A stretch of DNA of 64,000 bases, taken from Prorocentrum cordatum (lineage: Eukaryota > Sar > Dinophyceae > Prorocentrales > Prorocentraceae). Below the pieces are notes generated by a model. That model saw only the letters and a program-made list of their open reading frames with translations. It searched no databases and was not told the origin of the DNA. The translations under genes and the position numbers were made by a program. The stretch is from contig CAUYUJ010019949.1 in assembly GCA_963575745.1 (NCBI GenBank), positions 434,001-498,000 on the forward strand, written 5' to 3'. Shown here piece after piece: positions 20,915 through 30,880 of the stretch; the first letter of the stretch is position 1, and every line of letters starts with the position of its first letter.

Positions 20915-21545
20915 TCGCGTATAACTCAACACGTATATCCCAAACCTTCCTTGTTCTCGATCGTACCCCCCTGGAGGTATATCTTCCTTACCTGCCGCGC
21001 GTAATTGGCCCAGCCCCTCAAACAGGGGAAGAGAGGACGGATGAAATGGGAGGGCAGAAGGACGGAACACGGGATTAGCAGGATGGGTTTAGGAGCAGAA
21101 AGCACGTGGCAGAACCAGACGCACCCATCGGGCGGATAGACCCTAACGGGCGGGTCGGGAAGCCGAGCCCAAGCGGCAAGGTCGAAAAGGCGTGTTACTG
21201 AAGCGTGAGTACTGCATGAACTGGGAGGAGAGCTCGAGCGTTAGCGCGATGCCCTGGTCAATCGTGATAATGGCCCAAGCGAGAACGTGATTCCTGAGTG
21301 TCGAGGGCGCGGCGTCAGAATACATTGCGAGAAAGTCCCACGCGAAAGCGCGACTCCGGCAAAACTTGCGAGGAGGTCCCGCGCGAGAGCGCGATTTCGC
21401 AGTAAGTGAGGAGGGAGTCTCAGGCGGGAGCCGTTGTTGTTGTAACCTGGGGGCTAGGGGCCCAGTCTGGTGACCCCCAGCTTTCCCTTGTAGAAAACCG
21501 GGTGAGAGCCCCGGGAGGAGCATTTTAATTGAAAAACAGCATGTG
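20915..21545. repeat. Dispersed repeat C, copy 2
   Basis: Homologous to 18870-19500 in order and content, with CGCGAGAGCGCGATTT units and AGTCTCAGGCGGGAGCCG near its 3' end. That last motif is also the core of the 160-bp array at 50945-51650. Confidence 0.88.
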
Positions 21546-22822
21546 TTCATGGGGGCTGCGCCCATGGATTACGCCTGCGGGTTCGAGGGTTTGATGATGT
21601 TGCATGGCCGTAGGATGTGCCCATGGGTTGCGTCATCGATTGCGAGGGTTGCGCACGCGTGAGGGTTCGAGGGACGTTGGTGGACATAGTTGCACCCAAG
21701 CTGCTGCGGCATAGGAAGCGTCTATGGGTACAAGAAAAGAAACAAACAAAACATCTGAAGGTTGCAGGATTCTCCTTGGCCGCAGGTTAGGCCCATGGGT
21801 TGCGCCTGAGGGTTGGATTGTTTTGCGTTGCCCCTATCGGGACCTGCGTTGCGCCAGAGGCTCAAGGATTTGGAGTGCATCGCACACGCTGCACTACGCG
21901 CGTGCAGCAGACCTCACCACACGGAAGGGATGATGTGTTTTGGGCCTCTTCGAGCCTTGCGGAGGACCTCTGGGGGCTTCTCGGAGGTGTCACTCGGGCT
22001 GTCTGGTGGTGTTCGGAGGCTGTTGTAGTAGCCGTTCGGCTAACTCCAGCCAGTGTTGGAACTCGCCAGTGGCGATCTTGGCTCGTCTTCAGGGAGGGAA
22101 GGGCGCTGTTCGGGGACCGCGCCCGAGGCGGGGGGATCCTACCGACAAAGTGTGAAGAAACCTGACCAGGCAGCAAACAGGCACTCCAACACGCCCCAAC
22201 GTACTGGAGGCACGGTGACTTCTCAGCAGCACTCACTATAACGTAGCGCTGGACCGGTATCAAAGTGACCGTTGATCGCACGGAGCAAGATTCCAGAGTC
22301 CACGAATTTCCTCGCCGATCATGGGGGCCTTGGCGAACATGTCGGCTTGGCTCCGAGATGGTTGAGACGCCGCGGTCGGCGTTTGGGGGCGGGGCGCGCA
22401 AGCTTAGGCCAGATCGGGGGCCCTTGAGGGGCTCAGAGCCCTCGTGGTCTGCGCCTGCGCCCCCTCCGAGCGCCACCGCATGCCGCATCTGGTTGCCGGC
22501 CTTGGGAATGCGAGAGGGCTATTCGGGTCGTGTTCCGCTGGCTGTCACAGGTGTTGCCTTTGGCAGCCGTGTTGGCTCAAATCGTAGTGATGCGAGGCCG
22601 CGGTCGGTCTGGGCACCGCCACTCCTGAACTGCCAGCGGCCGTCCTTGTGGAGCAAGGAGCTGTTTGAGGAGCAAGTTTCCAGACCTGCGGCGGATTGAT
22701 TGGTTCTACGTCGGCATGGTCCTTCTGTGTCGGTCTCCTGGGGCCCTTAGGAGGTCGCGGGGCGATGAGAGAAGGATCTGGGGAATGAGCGATTGGCCCC
22801 TGGTGGGTGATCGGTATCCGTC
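21546..22822. other. No gene recognised; degenerate GCCCATGGGTTGCG repeats
   Basis: Between 21546 and 21860, GCCCATGGGTTGCG(C/T) and GAGGGTTCGAGGG recur at irregular spacing. The remainder (to 22822) shows neither a convincing gene nor an obvious repeat. Confidence 0.45.
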
Positions 22823-23062
22823 AAGCAGTGGCGAAGCGTCCCAGCTTGCCCATATGCCCACCAAAGACTGTTCTAAGCACCTTCTGTGGTTTGCACCATA
22901 TGAGGAAATTGTCTTAGAACGGTTCTGGCTGTGATGTTGTTGTTTTGGCCATTAGGCTTCCTGTTCTAAGGACATTTCTCTCGTTATGCGAACCTTTGTT
23001 GGTTGTAAGAACATGTCGTGGGAGGCCTATAGGACTGCCAGACCGGTTCGTCCTTGCTCAAA
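22823..23062. repeat. Dispersed repeat E, copy 1 (immediately upstream of asd)
   Basis: About 240 bp similar to 30405-30655. Both start CAAGCAGTGGCGAAGCGTCC, carry several TTCTAAG(C/G)AC(A/C) segments, and end GGCCTATA..AGGA(C/A)TGCCAG(A/G) followed by (C/T)CCTTGCTCAA-like sequence. Copy 1 stops about 50 bp before the asd start codon, so the asd promoter and 5' leader may lie within repeat-derived DNA. Confidence 0.75.
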
Positions 23063-23114
23063 CCTCTGAGGCCCACGGGCTGAACAAATCAATCCGGCAG
23101 AGGTCTGGGTTTCG

Positions 23115-24312
23115 ATGTCGTGCACCGTGGGAGTTGTGGGTGCTACGGGCGCCGTGGGCGAAGAGATGATCCAGGTGCTTTACGATCGGAAGTTCCCTCT
23201 CAAGATCGGGGGCTGCTCGAGGTGCCCCTGGCCCGAGGTGCCCCCAGTTTTGCGCTCCATTCGAAAGCCCCTGAGACGCTCTGGGCCTCGTTGAAGGGTT
23301 CGCTGGAGGCCGTGGGAGCCTTCTTGGAAATCCTGGGGGGCACCTTGGGCCAGGTGCACTTCTAGCAACACCCGACAAGAAGTTGGTGTTGTTTGCATCT
23401 GAGCGGTCTGCTGGCAAGATTGTGAAGACAGCATATGGGGAAATGAAGGTGGAGCTATTCTCTGTGGCGGCCGTCCAGGAGTGCGATTATGCTCTGCTGG
23501 CTGTTTCGGGGGGGTTCTCGACCGAGTTCTCCCAGCAGATCACGGCGAATGGACGGACTTGTGTGATTGACAATTCCAGTGCTTTCCGGTACCACGACAG
23601 TGTTCCTCTCGTTGTCCCAGAGATCAATGCCAGCGCGATGAAGGGCAAGCTGCTCATCGCCAACCCCAATTGCACCACTGCCATTGCTGCAATGGCCCTA
23701 TGGCCACTGCACCAGCGGTTCAAGTTGCGAAAAGTCATCATGTCAACCTATCAGGCGGCCAGTGGTGCTGGTGCGGAGGGCATGGCAGAGCTCGAGGAAG
23801 GCATCCGCAGCCACATCAGAGGAGAGCAGGTAAAGGCCAGCGTCTTCGCGCACCCTCTGCCCTTCAACGTGATCCCCCACATCGACGCCTTCCAAGAGAA
23901 CGGCTACACGAAGGAGGAGATGAAGGTTGTGTGGGAGACGCAGAAGATTTTCGGGTCCAAGGAGATTGCTTGCAGCTGCACCGCTGTGCGCATCCCGACG
24001 CTGCGCGCGCACTCGGAGGCCATCACCATAGAGACGGAGTCGGAGATCACGGTGCAGGCCGCTCGGGAGGCCCTCGGCGGGGCGCCCGGCGTAGATGTCG
24101 TCGACGACCCGGCGGCCAAGAGGTATCCGATGCCGGTGACCGCCACGGGGAAGCACAACGTGGAGGTCGGGAGGCTGCGCTCGTCGCTCGTCTTCGAGCC
24201 GCGCGGCCTGGACTTCTTCGTCTCCGGGGACCAGCTGCTGCGCGGCGCGGCCCTGAACGCAGTGCTCATCGCGGAGGCCAAGCAGGCGGAGCGGGACGAG
24301 GCCGAGCTGTGA
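23115..24312 (+). CDS. asd: Aspartate-semialdehyde dehydrogenase, two exons
   Basis: Catalyses NADPH-dependent reduction of L-aspartyl phosphate to aspartate semialdehyde, the branch point to lysine, threonine and methionine. Exon 1 (23115-23204) encodes 30 residues with the Rossmann dinucleotide motif [14 protein letters not shown]. Exon 2 runs from about 23380 to the TGA at 24310 and begins [13 protein letters not shown], the family's SERSAGK phosphate-binding motif. Joined length is about 340 residues, as usual. The catalytic cysteine is in NPNCTT (about residue 128), the substrate loop is TYQAASGAG, and the general-base histidine lies in [10 protein letters not shown] (about 241). An in-frame TGA at 23067 with no other ATG in between supports the start. 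No targeting peptide precedes the Rossmann fold, so this form should be cytosolic unless an upstream exon exists. An AG just upstream (about 23099) could accept a spliced leader. The TTG at 23383 is an internal Leu codon, not a start. Confidence 0.93.
23206..23375. mobile_element. Introner-like element forming the asd intron
   Basis: The 170 bp between the two asd exons begins TCGGG and ends CCCGA. The first 42 bp (23206-23247) and the last 43 bp (23333-23375) are inverted copies with about 36 of 42 positions matching and one indel. Flanks are the direct repeat CAAGA (23201-23205 and 23376-23380). Removing the element plus one CAAGA yields CTCAAGAAGTTG (Leu-Lys-Lys-Leu), which restores both frame and conserved spacing. 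The splice site may fall anywhere within the duplicated CAAGA; no placement gives a GT or GC donor (AT..AG is one possibility). The sequence shows the repeats and duplication; splicing itself is inferred. Confidence 0.85.
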
Positions 24313-24479
24313 GGTTCTCTGTTTTCCGAGGTGTCCGGAGCTGGCGGTGTGGAAGCAGCGCGGTGCTCCAGTCGAGGTCCGACCGGAGCGCGGCTGGGTG
24401 CGTCGAAACGGGGAGGGGGCCCTTAGAGAACGGCAGAAACCCGGCCAGGCAGACCTCGGCATTCTTCCACGCATCAGCG
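24313..24479 (+). other. asd 3' flank
   Basis: No repeat or gene seen; probable 3' untranslated region. No AATAAA-type signal is evident, which is normal for dinoflagellates. Confidence 0.4.
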
Positions 24480-24841
24480 TGCACGAGGCACGGTGGCGGA
24501 TGACGGGGAGCGCCTCGGCCCTGCACCGCTGATTCTGTGGGTTTGTTTGCTCTAACTACGGGGGTACGCGCCGCACCAGGCAATTCGCTGGTAGATGACG
24601 GGAAGCGCGCTCGGACTCGAAGAGTCGCGCGATGGACGTTGGTGTAGGCCCGGAGGGAGATATTATCAACTGGGGAGGTCCAGGAGGGGAAGGGCTCGGG
24701 ACTGCTCCCTTGTCGAGACCATGGTGGCGGATGGCGGGAAGCGGATGGCGGATGAGGAGTCGCGCGATGGGCTTTGCTGGGCCCAGAGGGAAATATCATC
24801 AACTGGGGGAAGTCAGAGGGGCAAAGGGCTCGAGTGCTTCT
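24480..24841. repeat. About 125-bp direct repeats
   Basis: Two clear copies, 24590-24715 and 24725-24841, share GGCGG(A/C)TG(A/G)CGGGAAGCG, GAGTCGCGCGATGG, GGGA(G/A)ATAT(T/C)ATCAACTGGGG and GGGCTCG. A partial third lies at 24487-24510. Confidence 0.8.
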
Positions 24842-26304
24842 CATTAGACCCAAACGGACGCCCAAGAATGGGCCTTCCGCCTGAGATATCCTCGCCAAAT
24901 TGCGATTTGTGGGGTCGTATCTCAAGACGTCTTATGCTAGCATTGAGTGTTTCGCCAGAGAAATCCGCGGATCATGGGGATGTTGAAATCGCTGTTCCAA
25001 TCTTCGGACCTTCAAAAATGGCCGTTGCGCCTGAGACATCCTCGAACTAATGGGATGCGCCAAGAGCTCTTTTCAGGCATCTTTTCGGAGCGCTCTTAGA
25101 TGACTAAGATGGCCCAAGAAGCGAAACTGATGAAACAAACAATAGGCTTTCAATAGTCAAACATCAGCGTTTCGCTAAATACATCCCCTAAACATATCCC
25201 TCGAGCGGATCCTCGAAACCATCATATCATTATGGACATGCCGATTCAGGTTAGGGTATATAGGGTTAGGCTTTGAATGCTTAGGCTTCGACAAAAATGG
25301 CCGTACTTCAAACCATTGCGTTTTTGAACATGTTGAGGCTTCACCTGGACCTAAGCGGATGGTGAACTTCACCTGATACCCCCGAGGTTGTCGTGCCATG
25401 TTTGCTCGAGACATGTTTAAGTTTGCCTTCGGACGGGCCTTCCAAAAGGTTTAAGTAATTCCAAGCCAGAGTGTTTTTCAACACTCTGGGGCTTTGCCTG
25501 ACCTTGCGCGGGTAGTGAACTCCACTTGATACCTCCCCGTGGACGCTCGGCAAATGCTACATTTGATCTCGATGGTGGTGCATGTTCTTGCCAAGCTCGT
25601 CGGTTTCACACGCAACCTGTTCATGTCAGGAGAGGTTCCCGAGAATGGCCATTTGGCTTGAGACGGCCTCACTAAATGCAGATGTTGGAGGCCATCGCTT
25701 AAGACGTTTTATACTTAAAATGGCGATTCCGCTTGAGGCATCCTCAACATATGGGGATGCTGATATCGTTCGCGAACTCTTCGCATATTCGAAATTGGCC
25801 TCTCGCATGACACATCCTTGAGCAAGTGAGATGTTTAGAAAGTTGCGTTTAGACCTCTCATGCTAAACCGAGCGTGTCGCTTGAGGCATCCTCCAAAACA
25901 TGAAGTGTTGAAGCCGCTGTTGTGAGACATCTTTCGGAGGCGGGTTTGGAGGACCTCCAGGATGGCCCAATAATCGAAACGATTGAAAACATGTATGGTT
26001 CCATCACTGTCGTTCAAACATATGCGTTTCGCTCGAGACGTCCCCCAGAAATGCATTCGAACGGGTCCTCGAGACATCAGATCACGATGGACATGCCGAT
26101 GAGCATGACATCAATTGAAAACCATGGCGGTCTGCAGCATCATGGGGCTTCACTTGAACTTGCGCGGATAGGAAGTTCCTCCTGATATCTTCGTGGACGT
26201 TCGGGGAAAGCGCCTGCGCTACAGTTGATCTTGTCGCTTGTGATGGTCTTGCCAAATTCGCTCGAGACATGTTTCAAGTTGCCTTCGGACGGGTCTTCGA
26301 AAGA
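24842..26304. repeat. Dispersed CCTGAGACATCCTC motifs and GTGAACTCCACTTGATACC modules
   Basis: No gene. About a dozen short motifs of the GAGACATC family occur (24885, 25030, 25170, 25405, 25655, 25725, 25803, 25875, 26030, 26075, 26260). Three larger modules (25320-25420, 25480-25620, 26130-26265) share a GCTTTGCCTGACCTTGCGCG-like head and a (G)GTAGTGAACTCCACTTGATA-like body, the last two continuing into a GATCTCG-, GGTGCATGTTCTTGCC-like tail. Confidence 0.7.
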
Positions 26305-26454
26305 TACACGCAATTCAATCCTCTCCTCTGTTCTCCGCCTCCTCCTCCCTCCTCCTCCCTCTCTCCTCTCCTCTTTCCTCCTCCTCCTCTCCTCTCCTCT
26401 CCTCTCCTCCCCTTCTCCTCCCCATCCTCCCTCCTTGCCCTCCTCGCATATGCC
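26305..26454. repeat. Pyrimidine-rich tract preceding the 90-bp array
   Basis: TCCTCCTCC and CTCTCCTCTCC low complexity over about 130 bp. A similar tract precedes the second 90-bp array at 39.9 kb. Confidence 0.85.
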
Positions 26455-27775
26455 CTCCGCACGTGGTTGTTTCGGCACGCCCCTCACACGCTTCGTGGCC
26501 CCACAGGGAACCCAACCGAAGGCCCATATACCAGCGTTCGCATGCACCCACCGCACCCATTTTGGCGCACCCCTCACACGCTTCGTGGCCCCATACGGAG
26601 CCCCACCGAAAGCCCAAATGCCAGCGTTCGCATACGGCCACCGCACCCGTTGTGGTACGCCCCTCACACGTCCCAGGGCCCCATAGGGAGCTCCACCGAA
26701 GGCCCAAATGCCAGCGTCCGCGTGCGCCCACCACACCAATTTCGGCACACCCCTCACACGTTTCTTTCGTGCCCCCACAGGGGGGCGCTACCGAAGGCCC
26801 ATCTGCCAGCGTTCGCATGCGCCCACCACGCCTGTGTTAGAACGCTCCTCACACGTTTCGTGGCCCCATACGGAGCCCCATGGAAGGCCCAAATGTTAGC
26901 GTGCGCACGCGCCCACCGCACCCATTTTGTCCCGCCCCTCACACGTTCCGTGGCCCCATAGGGAGCCCCACCGAAAGCCCAAATGCCAGCGTTCGCATAC
27001 GGCCGCAGCCACACGCTTCGTTGACCCACAAGGAGCCCGACCGAAAGCTCAAATGCCAGCGTTCGCATGCGCCCACCCCACCCATTTTGCCACGCCCCTC
27101 ACACGTTTTGGGGCCCCATCGGGAGCCACACCCAAATGCCAGCGTTCGCATGCGCCCACCGCACCCATCTCGGCATACTTCTCACACGTTTCGTGGCCCT
27201 ACTGGGAGCCCCACCGAAGGCCCAAATGCCAGCGTTCGCATGCGCCCACCGCGCCCGACTGGGCACACCATTCACACGTTTCGTAGCCCTACTGGGAGCC
27301 TCACCGAAAGGCCCAACTGCCAGCGTTCGCACGCGCCCACCGCACCCCTTTTGGCACGCCCCTCACGCGCTTCGTTGCCCCATAGGGAGCCCCACCGAAG
27401 GCTCCTCGCATGCGCCCACCGCACCCATTTTGGCGTGCCCCTCGCACGTCTCGGGGTCCCATAGGGAGCCCCACCGAAGGCCCAAATGCCAGCGTTCGCA
27501 TGCGCCCACCCCGCCCATTTTGCCACACCCTTCACACGTTTCGTGATCCTATAGGGAGCCCCACCGAAGGCCAACATGCCAGCGTTCGCACGCGCCCACC
27601 GCACCCATTTTGGTCCGCCCCTCACACGTCTCGGGGCCCCATAGGGAGCCCCACCGAAGGCCCACATGCCAGCGTTCGCATGCACCCGCCGCACCCATTT
27701 TGGCATACCCCTCACACGTTCCGTGGCCCCATAAAGAGCTTCACCGAGTACGGTGTATGCAACGACGGTGCCCAC
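26455..27775. repeat. 90-bp tandem array, about 14 copies
   Basis: Unit: CCCTCACACG(C/T)TTCGTGGCC, CCATAGGGAGCCCCACCGAA, GGCCCAAATGCCAGCGTTCG, CATGCGCCCACCGCACCCAT, TTTGGCA. The first intervals are exactly 90 bp (26481, 26571, 26661, 26751). Because 90 is divisible by three, several frames stay open on both strands; none should be annotated as protein. Confidence 0.96.
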
Positions 27776-28000
27776 AGCTGCAGAAGGTTGGGTTCTTCGC
27801 CAGGGTATTTGTTCAGCATTCTTGGTCTTTGCCTGAACCTGCGCGGGTAGTGAACTCCACTTTTGGTACCTCCCATGTACGCTCGGGAAGAGCGCCGATG
27901 CTACAGTCGATGTTGGTGCATCTTCTTGCCAAGCTCTTCGGTTTCACGCGCATCCCGCTTTTTGTCAGGAAATATTCCAGAGAAATGGCGTTTCGCTCGA
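27776..28000. repeat. Array-flanking module
   Basis: CAGCTGCAGAAGGTTGGGTT, then CTTCGCCAGGGTATTTGTT matches the sequence after the other 90-bp array (40378-40430). It is followed by another GGGTAGTGAACTCCACTT module (27846) and a CGTTTCGCTCGAGACACG motif (27985). Confidence 0.75.
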
Positions 28001-28008
28001 GACACGCC

Positions 28009-28598
28009 CAGACAGTCCAGGAGGGCCCAAGAAGCCCCCAAGAGGCCCCCCAAAGGCTCCCAGCAGGTGGCGGATGACGGAAGAGTTGCCGTTTCATTCC
28101 AGACATCCTCAACATCGGTCCCGGAGAGGATTCAGAACTCACATTTCCTCAGTATCGAATCCAGAGGGTTTCCAAACGACCCAAAAGAGTCCCCAGAGGA
28201 CCCCCAAGCGCCCCAAGGGAACCCCAGAAGAGTCCCCAGAAGACCCCAAGAGCGCCCGAATCCCCTCATCCGAGCACCCTCGAAGCGCTCCGAGAGACCC
28301 CCAAGAGGCACCCAGAGGCCCCCGAAAGCGCACGAAGAGGGCCCCATATTGCCCAAGAGAGCCCCAAGACGGCCCCTGAGGGCGCCAAGATGGCCCAAGA
28401 GAGCCCCCGCAGACCCTCGAGACGCGCCCGGACAGTCCAAGAGGGCCCAAGAAGCTCCCAGGAGGCCCCCCAAAGGCTCCCAGCAGGTGGCGGATGATGG
28501 AACAATGGCCGTTTCGCTCCAGACATTCTCAAAACATCGGCTACAGAGAGGACTCCAAACCCAACGTTCTTAGTCTCGACTCCAGAAGGCTTCATTTC
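28009..28598. repeat. 170-bp direct repeat pair in an AAGAGGCCCCC background
   Basis: 28009-28176 and 28425-28598 share CAGACAGTCCA(G/A)GAGGGCCC, CCCCCCAAAGGCTCCCAGCA, GGTGGCGGATGA and a CCAGACAT(C/T)CTCAA motif, then diverge. The DNA between them is made of CCCAAGAG(A/C)GCCCC-type units, the inverse of the CTTGGGGGC family. Confidence 0.8.
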
Positions 28599-28870
28599 GG
28601 AAAAATTCCCGTTTCGTTTGAGACTTCCCCAGAGGGGACTCGGAGCCGACATCGTCTTGGAATCGCTCCCGGAGGGTTTCCGAACGGCCTAAAGAAATGA
28701 GACCCAAAAGACGCTCTGGAGGGCCCCAAGAGCGTCCCAAGAGGAACCCAAGAGACCCCCAAGAGCGCTCCAGGAGGCACCCAGACAGCTCACAAGAACC
28801 CCGAGACGGCCCAAGACGGGTCAAGGGAGCCCCAAGAGGTTACCGGGAGCACCCTAGGAGGCCCCCAAGC
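28599..28870. repeat. CCCCAAGAGCG(T/C)CC repeats
   Basis: Continuation of the inverted CTTGGGGGC-type family in diverged form, ending in CCTAGGAGGCCCCCAAGCC. Confidence 0.7.
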
Positions 28871-29185
28871 CTCCTCGTCGCCCTCGCCTTCCCAATATTG
28901 TTCTTATTGTCATTATTATTATTATTATTCTTCTTCTTCTTATTATTATTAGTATACTTATTGTTATTACTATTATACTTATTCTGCTAATTCTTCTGCT
29001 TCAAATTCGTAGCATTAGTTTTATTATTATGATTATCCGTAAGGGCTTCGCCCCCTGCCGCCGGCCCCCTCTCTCGGAGAATGGGCCATGGAAGAGCTAA
29101 GTCATGAGGCCTTGGCGCTGTCGTGAAGCAGTATCGAAACTTCATGCGAAGCCGATTCGCAATCAGCAAAACCAACTGATCACAA
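28871..29185. repeat. AT-rich island with ATT/CTT microsatellite
   Basis: TTATTATTATT and CTTCTTCTT runs (28900-29035) form the most AT-rich stretch in the window. The remainder is unremarkable and has no gene. Confidence 0.8.
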
Positions 29186-29188
29186 GAG

Positions 29189-29310
29189 GGGTTACCACAC
29201 CTGGCGATTGGTAAGACGTGTATGGTTTACGGGCTTGGTTACCACACCTTGCGATTAAAGGGCCGAGGGAGTTCTCGCAGTTTGGGTTACCACGCCTTGC
29301 GATGGATGTG
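29189..29310. repeat. GGGTTACCACACCTTGCGAT repeats
   Basis: Three units (29189, 29239, 29284) with GGTTACCAC(A/G)CCT(T/G)GCGAT, spaced about 45-50 bp, directly before the 73-bp array. Confidence 0.8.
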
Positions 29311-29979
29311 CGTGAAGGGTGGCACCGAATTTCAGAAATGTGGCAAATCCCATGTGTTTTTGGACCCTGACCCCGCGGATCTGCGTGAGGGGTGGCACCG
29401 AATTTCAGAAATGTGGCAAATCCCCTGTGTTTTTGGACCCTGACCCCGCGGATCTGCGTGAGGGGTGGCACCGAATTTCAGAAATGTGGCAAATCCCCTG
29501 TGTTTTTGGACCCTGACCCCGCGGATCTGCGTGAGGGGTGGCACCGAATTTCAGAAATGTGGCAAATCCCATGTGTTTTTGGACCCTGACCCCGCGGATC
29601 TGCGTGAGGGGTGGCACCGAATTTCAGAAATGTGGCAAATCCCATGTGTTTTTGGACCCTGACCCCGCGGATCTGCGTGAGGGGTGGCACCGAATTTCAG
29701 AAATGTGGCAAATCCCATGTGTTTTTGGACCCTGACCCCGCGGATCTGCGTGAGGGGTGGCACCGAATTTCAGAAATGTGGCAAATCCCTGTGTTTTTGG
29801 ACCCTGACCCCGCGGATCTGCGTGAGGGGTGGCACCGAATTTCAGAAATGTGGCAAATCCCATGTGTTTTTGGACCCTGACCCCGCGGATCTGCGTGAGG
29901 GGTGGCACCGAATTTCAGAAATGTGGCAAATCCCATGTGTTTTTGGACCCTGACCCCGCGGATCTGCGTGAGGGGTGTC
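29311..29979. repeat. Near-perfect 73-bp tandem array, nine copies
   Basis: GGCACCG recurs at 29321, 29394, 29467, 29540, 29613, 29686, 29759, 29831 and 29904: period 73, with one 72-bp unit. Copies differ almost only by CCCATGTG versus CCCCTGTG. Open frames within are artefacts. The high identity implies recent expansion or ongoing homogenisation. Confidence 0.97.
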
Positions 29980-30404
29980 GATTTCGAGCCCCCCCAGCAA
30001 TTCAGACAACGCGCCCAGGAGACGCTAAAAATCCCGTTTGGGCCTCCCCCCCCCTCGCGCGGTCAATCAACTAGTTACAGCAACCAGCAAGAAGCAGAAC
30101 TGTAACACTGGAAACTACAAGCTACAACTGGTACAGGAAACTGCGAATCACGTGCCTACGGCCTGGTGGCCCCACAAGGGGGCCGGCGGATTATTTCCTC
30201 CTTCGCCCCATAAGCCCATTGGACTGAAGCGGCGCTTCCCGCTCTTGCCCGATAAGGTCCTGGAGCGTGCGCGTCGGCCTTCCGGCGACGAAGCGCGCGA
30301 GGCGGGGGGGGCGGCGAGCGGAGAGGCCCTCGGAGGCCGGGAGAAGCAGCCACGCGGCCCATTGCCGGCCGGGCGCGTCGCCTCGGGGCCCGAGAAGAGT
30401 TGGA
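29980..30404. other. No gene recognised
   Basis: GC-rich between 30240 and 30400; no supported gene or repeat. Confidence 0.45.
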
Positions 30405-30655
30405 CAAGCAGTGGCGAAGCGTCCTGGCGTGATCTGTCGGCCTGCCAGACAATGCTCTAAGAACCTTCTAGTGGCTTCCACGGCATGCTCTCAGAACAGG
30501 TTTGGTTGGGACTGTTTTGTTCTAACACATCGGGTGTCTGTTCTAAGCACATTGTTTGTTTCGACCATTTGGGGGTTCTGAGAACATTTCGCGGTGGGCG
30601 GCCTATACTATAGGAATGCCAGGACGGTCGGCCCCTGCTCAATTTGAGCCCGATG
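30405..30655. repeat. Dispersed repeat E, copy 2
   Basis: Homologous to 22823-23062: CAAGCAGTGGCGAAGCGTCC at the left, TTCTAAG(A/C)AC segments and GGCCTATACTATAGGAATGC at the right. Unlike copy 1 it is not followed by a recognised gene. Confidence 0.75.
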
Positions 30656-30724
30656 CAGGCATCCAGCGTTGCTTCGTCCGCACCTGCTGCCCATCGGTCG
30701 CTGAAAGTATATTTTTGTTTGGAT

Positions 30725-30880
30725 TCCAGATCCCAGTCTGCTTTAAGCGCCTTCCTACTTCAATGATCGAGGGCTTCACCTTTGTCCGTCCTCCCAAGTG
30801 GGCGGACGGAACTCAATCTAATTTCAACGCCTTCCTACTTCATGCGTCTACCTATTTTTTCCGACCGATGGGTGCTCACC
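30725..30880. repeat. Dispersed repeat F, copy 1
   Basis: Contains CGCCTTCCTACTTCA twice, (G)GCGGACGGAACTCAATCT, then CTTCATGCGTCTACC(T)ATTTTTTC(C)GACCGA. Related to 59560-59705. Confidence 0.65.

Noticed and set aside
22565-22580. Spliced-leader relic (TTGGCTCAAATCG)
   Set aside because: Only eight or so bases agree and the preceding leader sequence is absent.
23383-24312. asd as an intronless bacterial-type gene starting at TTG 23383
   Set aside because: It would lack the Rossmann NADP-binding segment, which is present upstream in another frame; the joined two-exon model restores full length.
26455-27775. CRISPR array or repeat protein
   Set aside because: Contiguous 90-bp tandem repeat without spacers; open frames follow from divisibility by three.
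29311-29979. CRISPR array
   Set aside because: Units are contiguous 73-bp copies without unique spacers, there are no cas genes, and the setting is eukaryotic.
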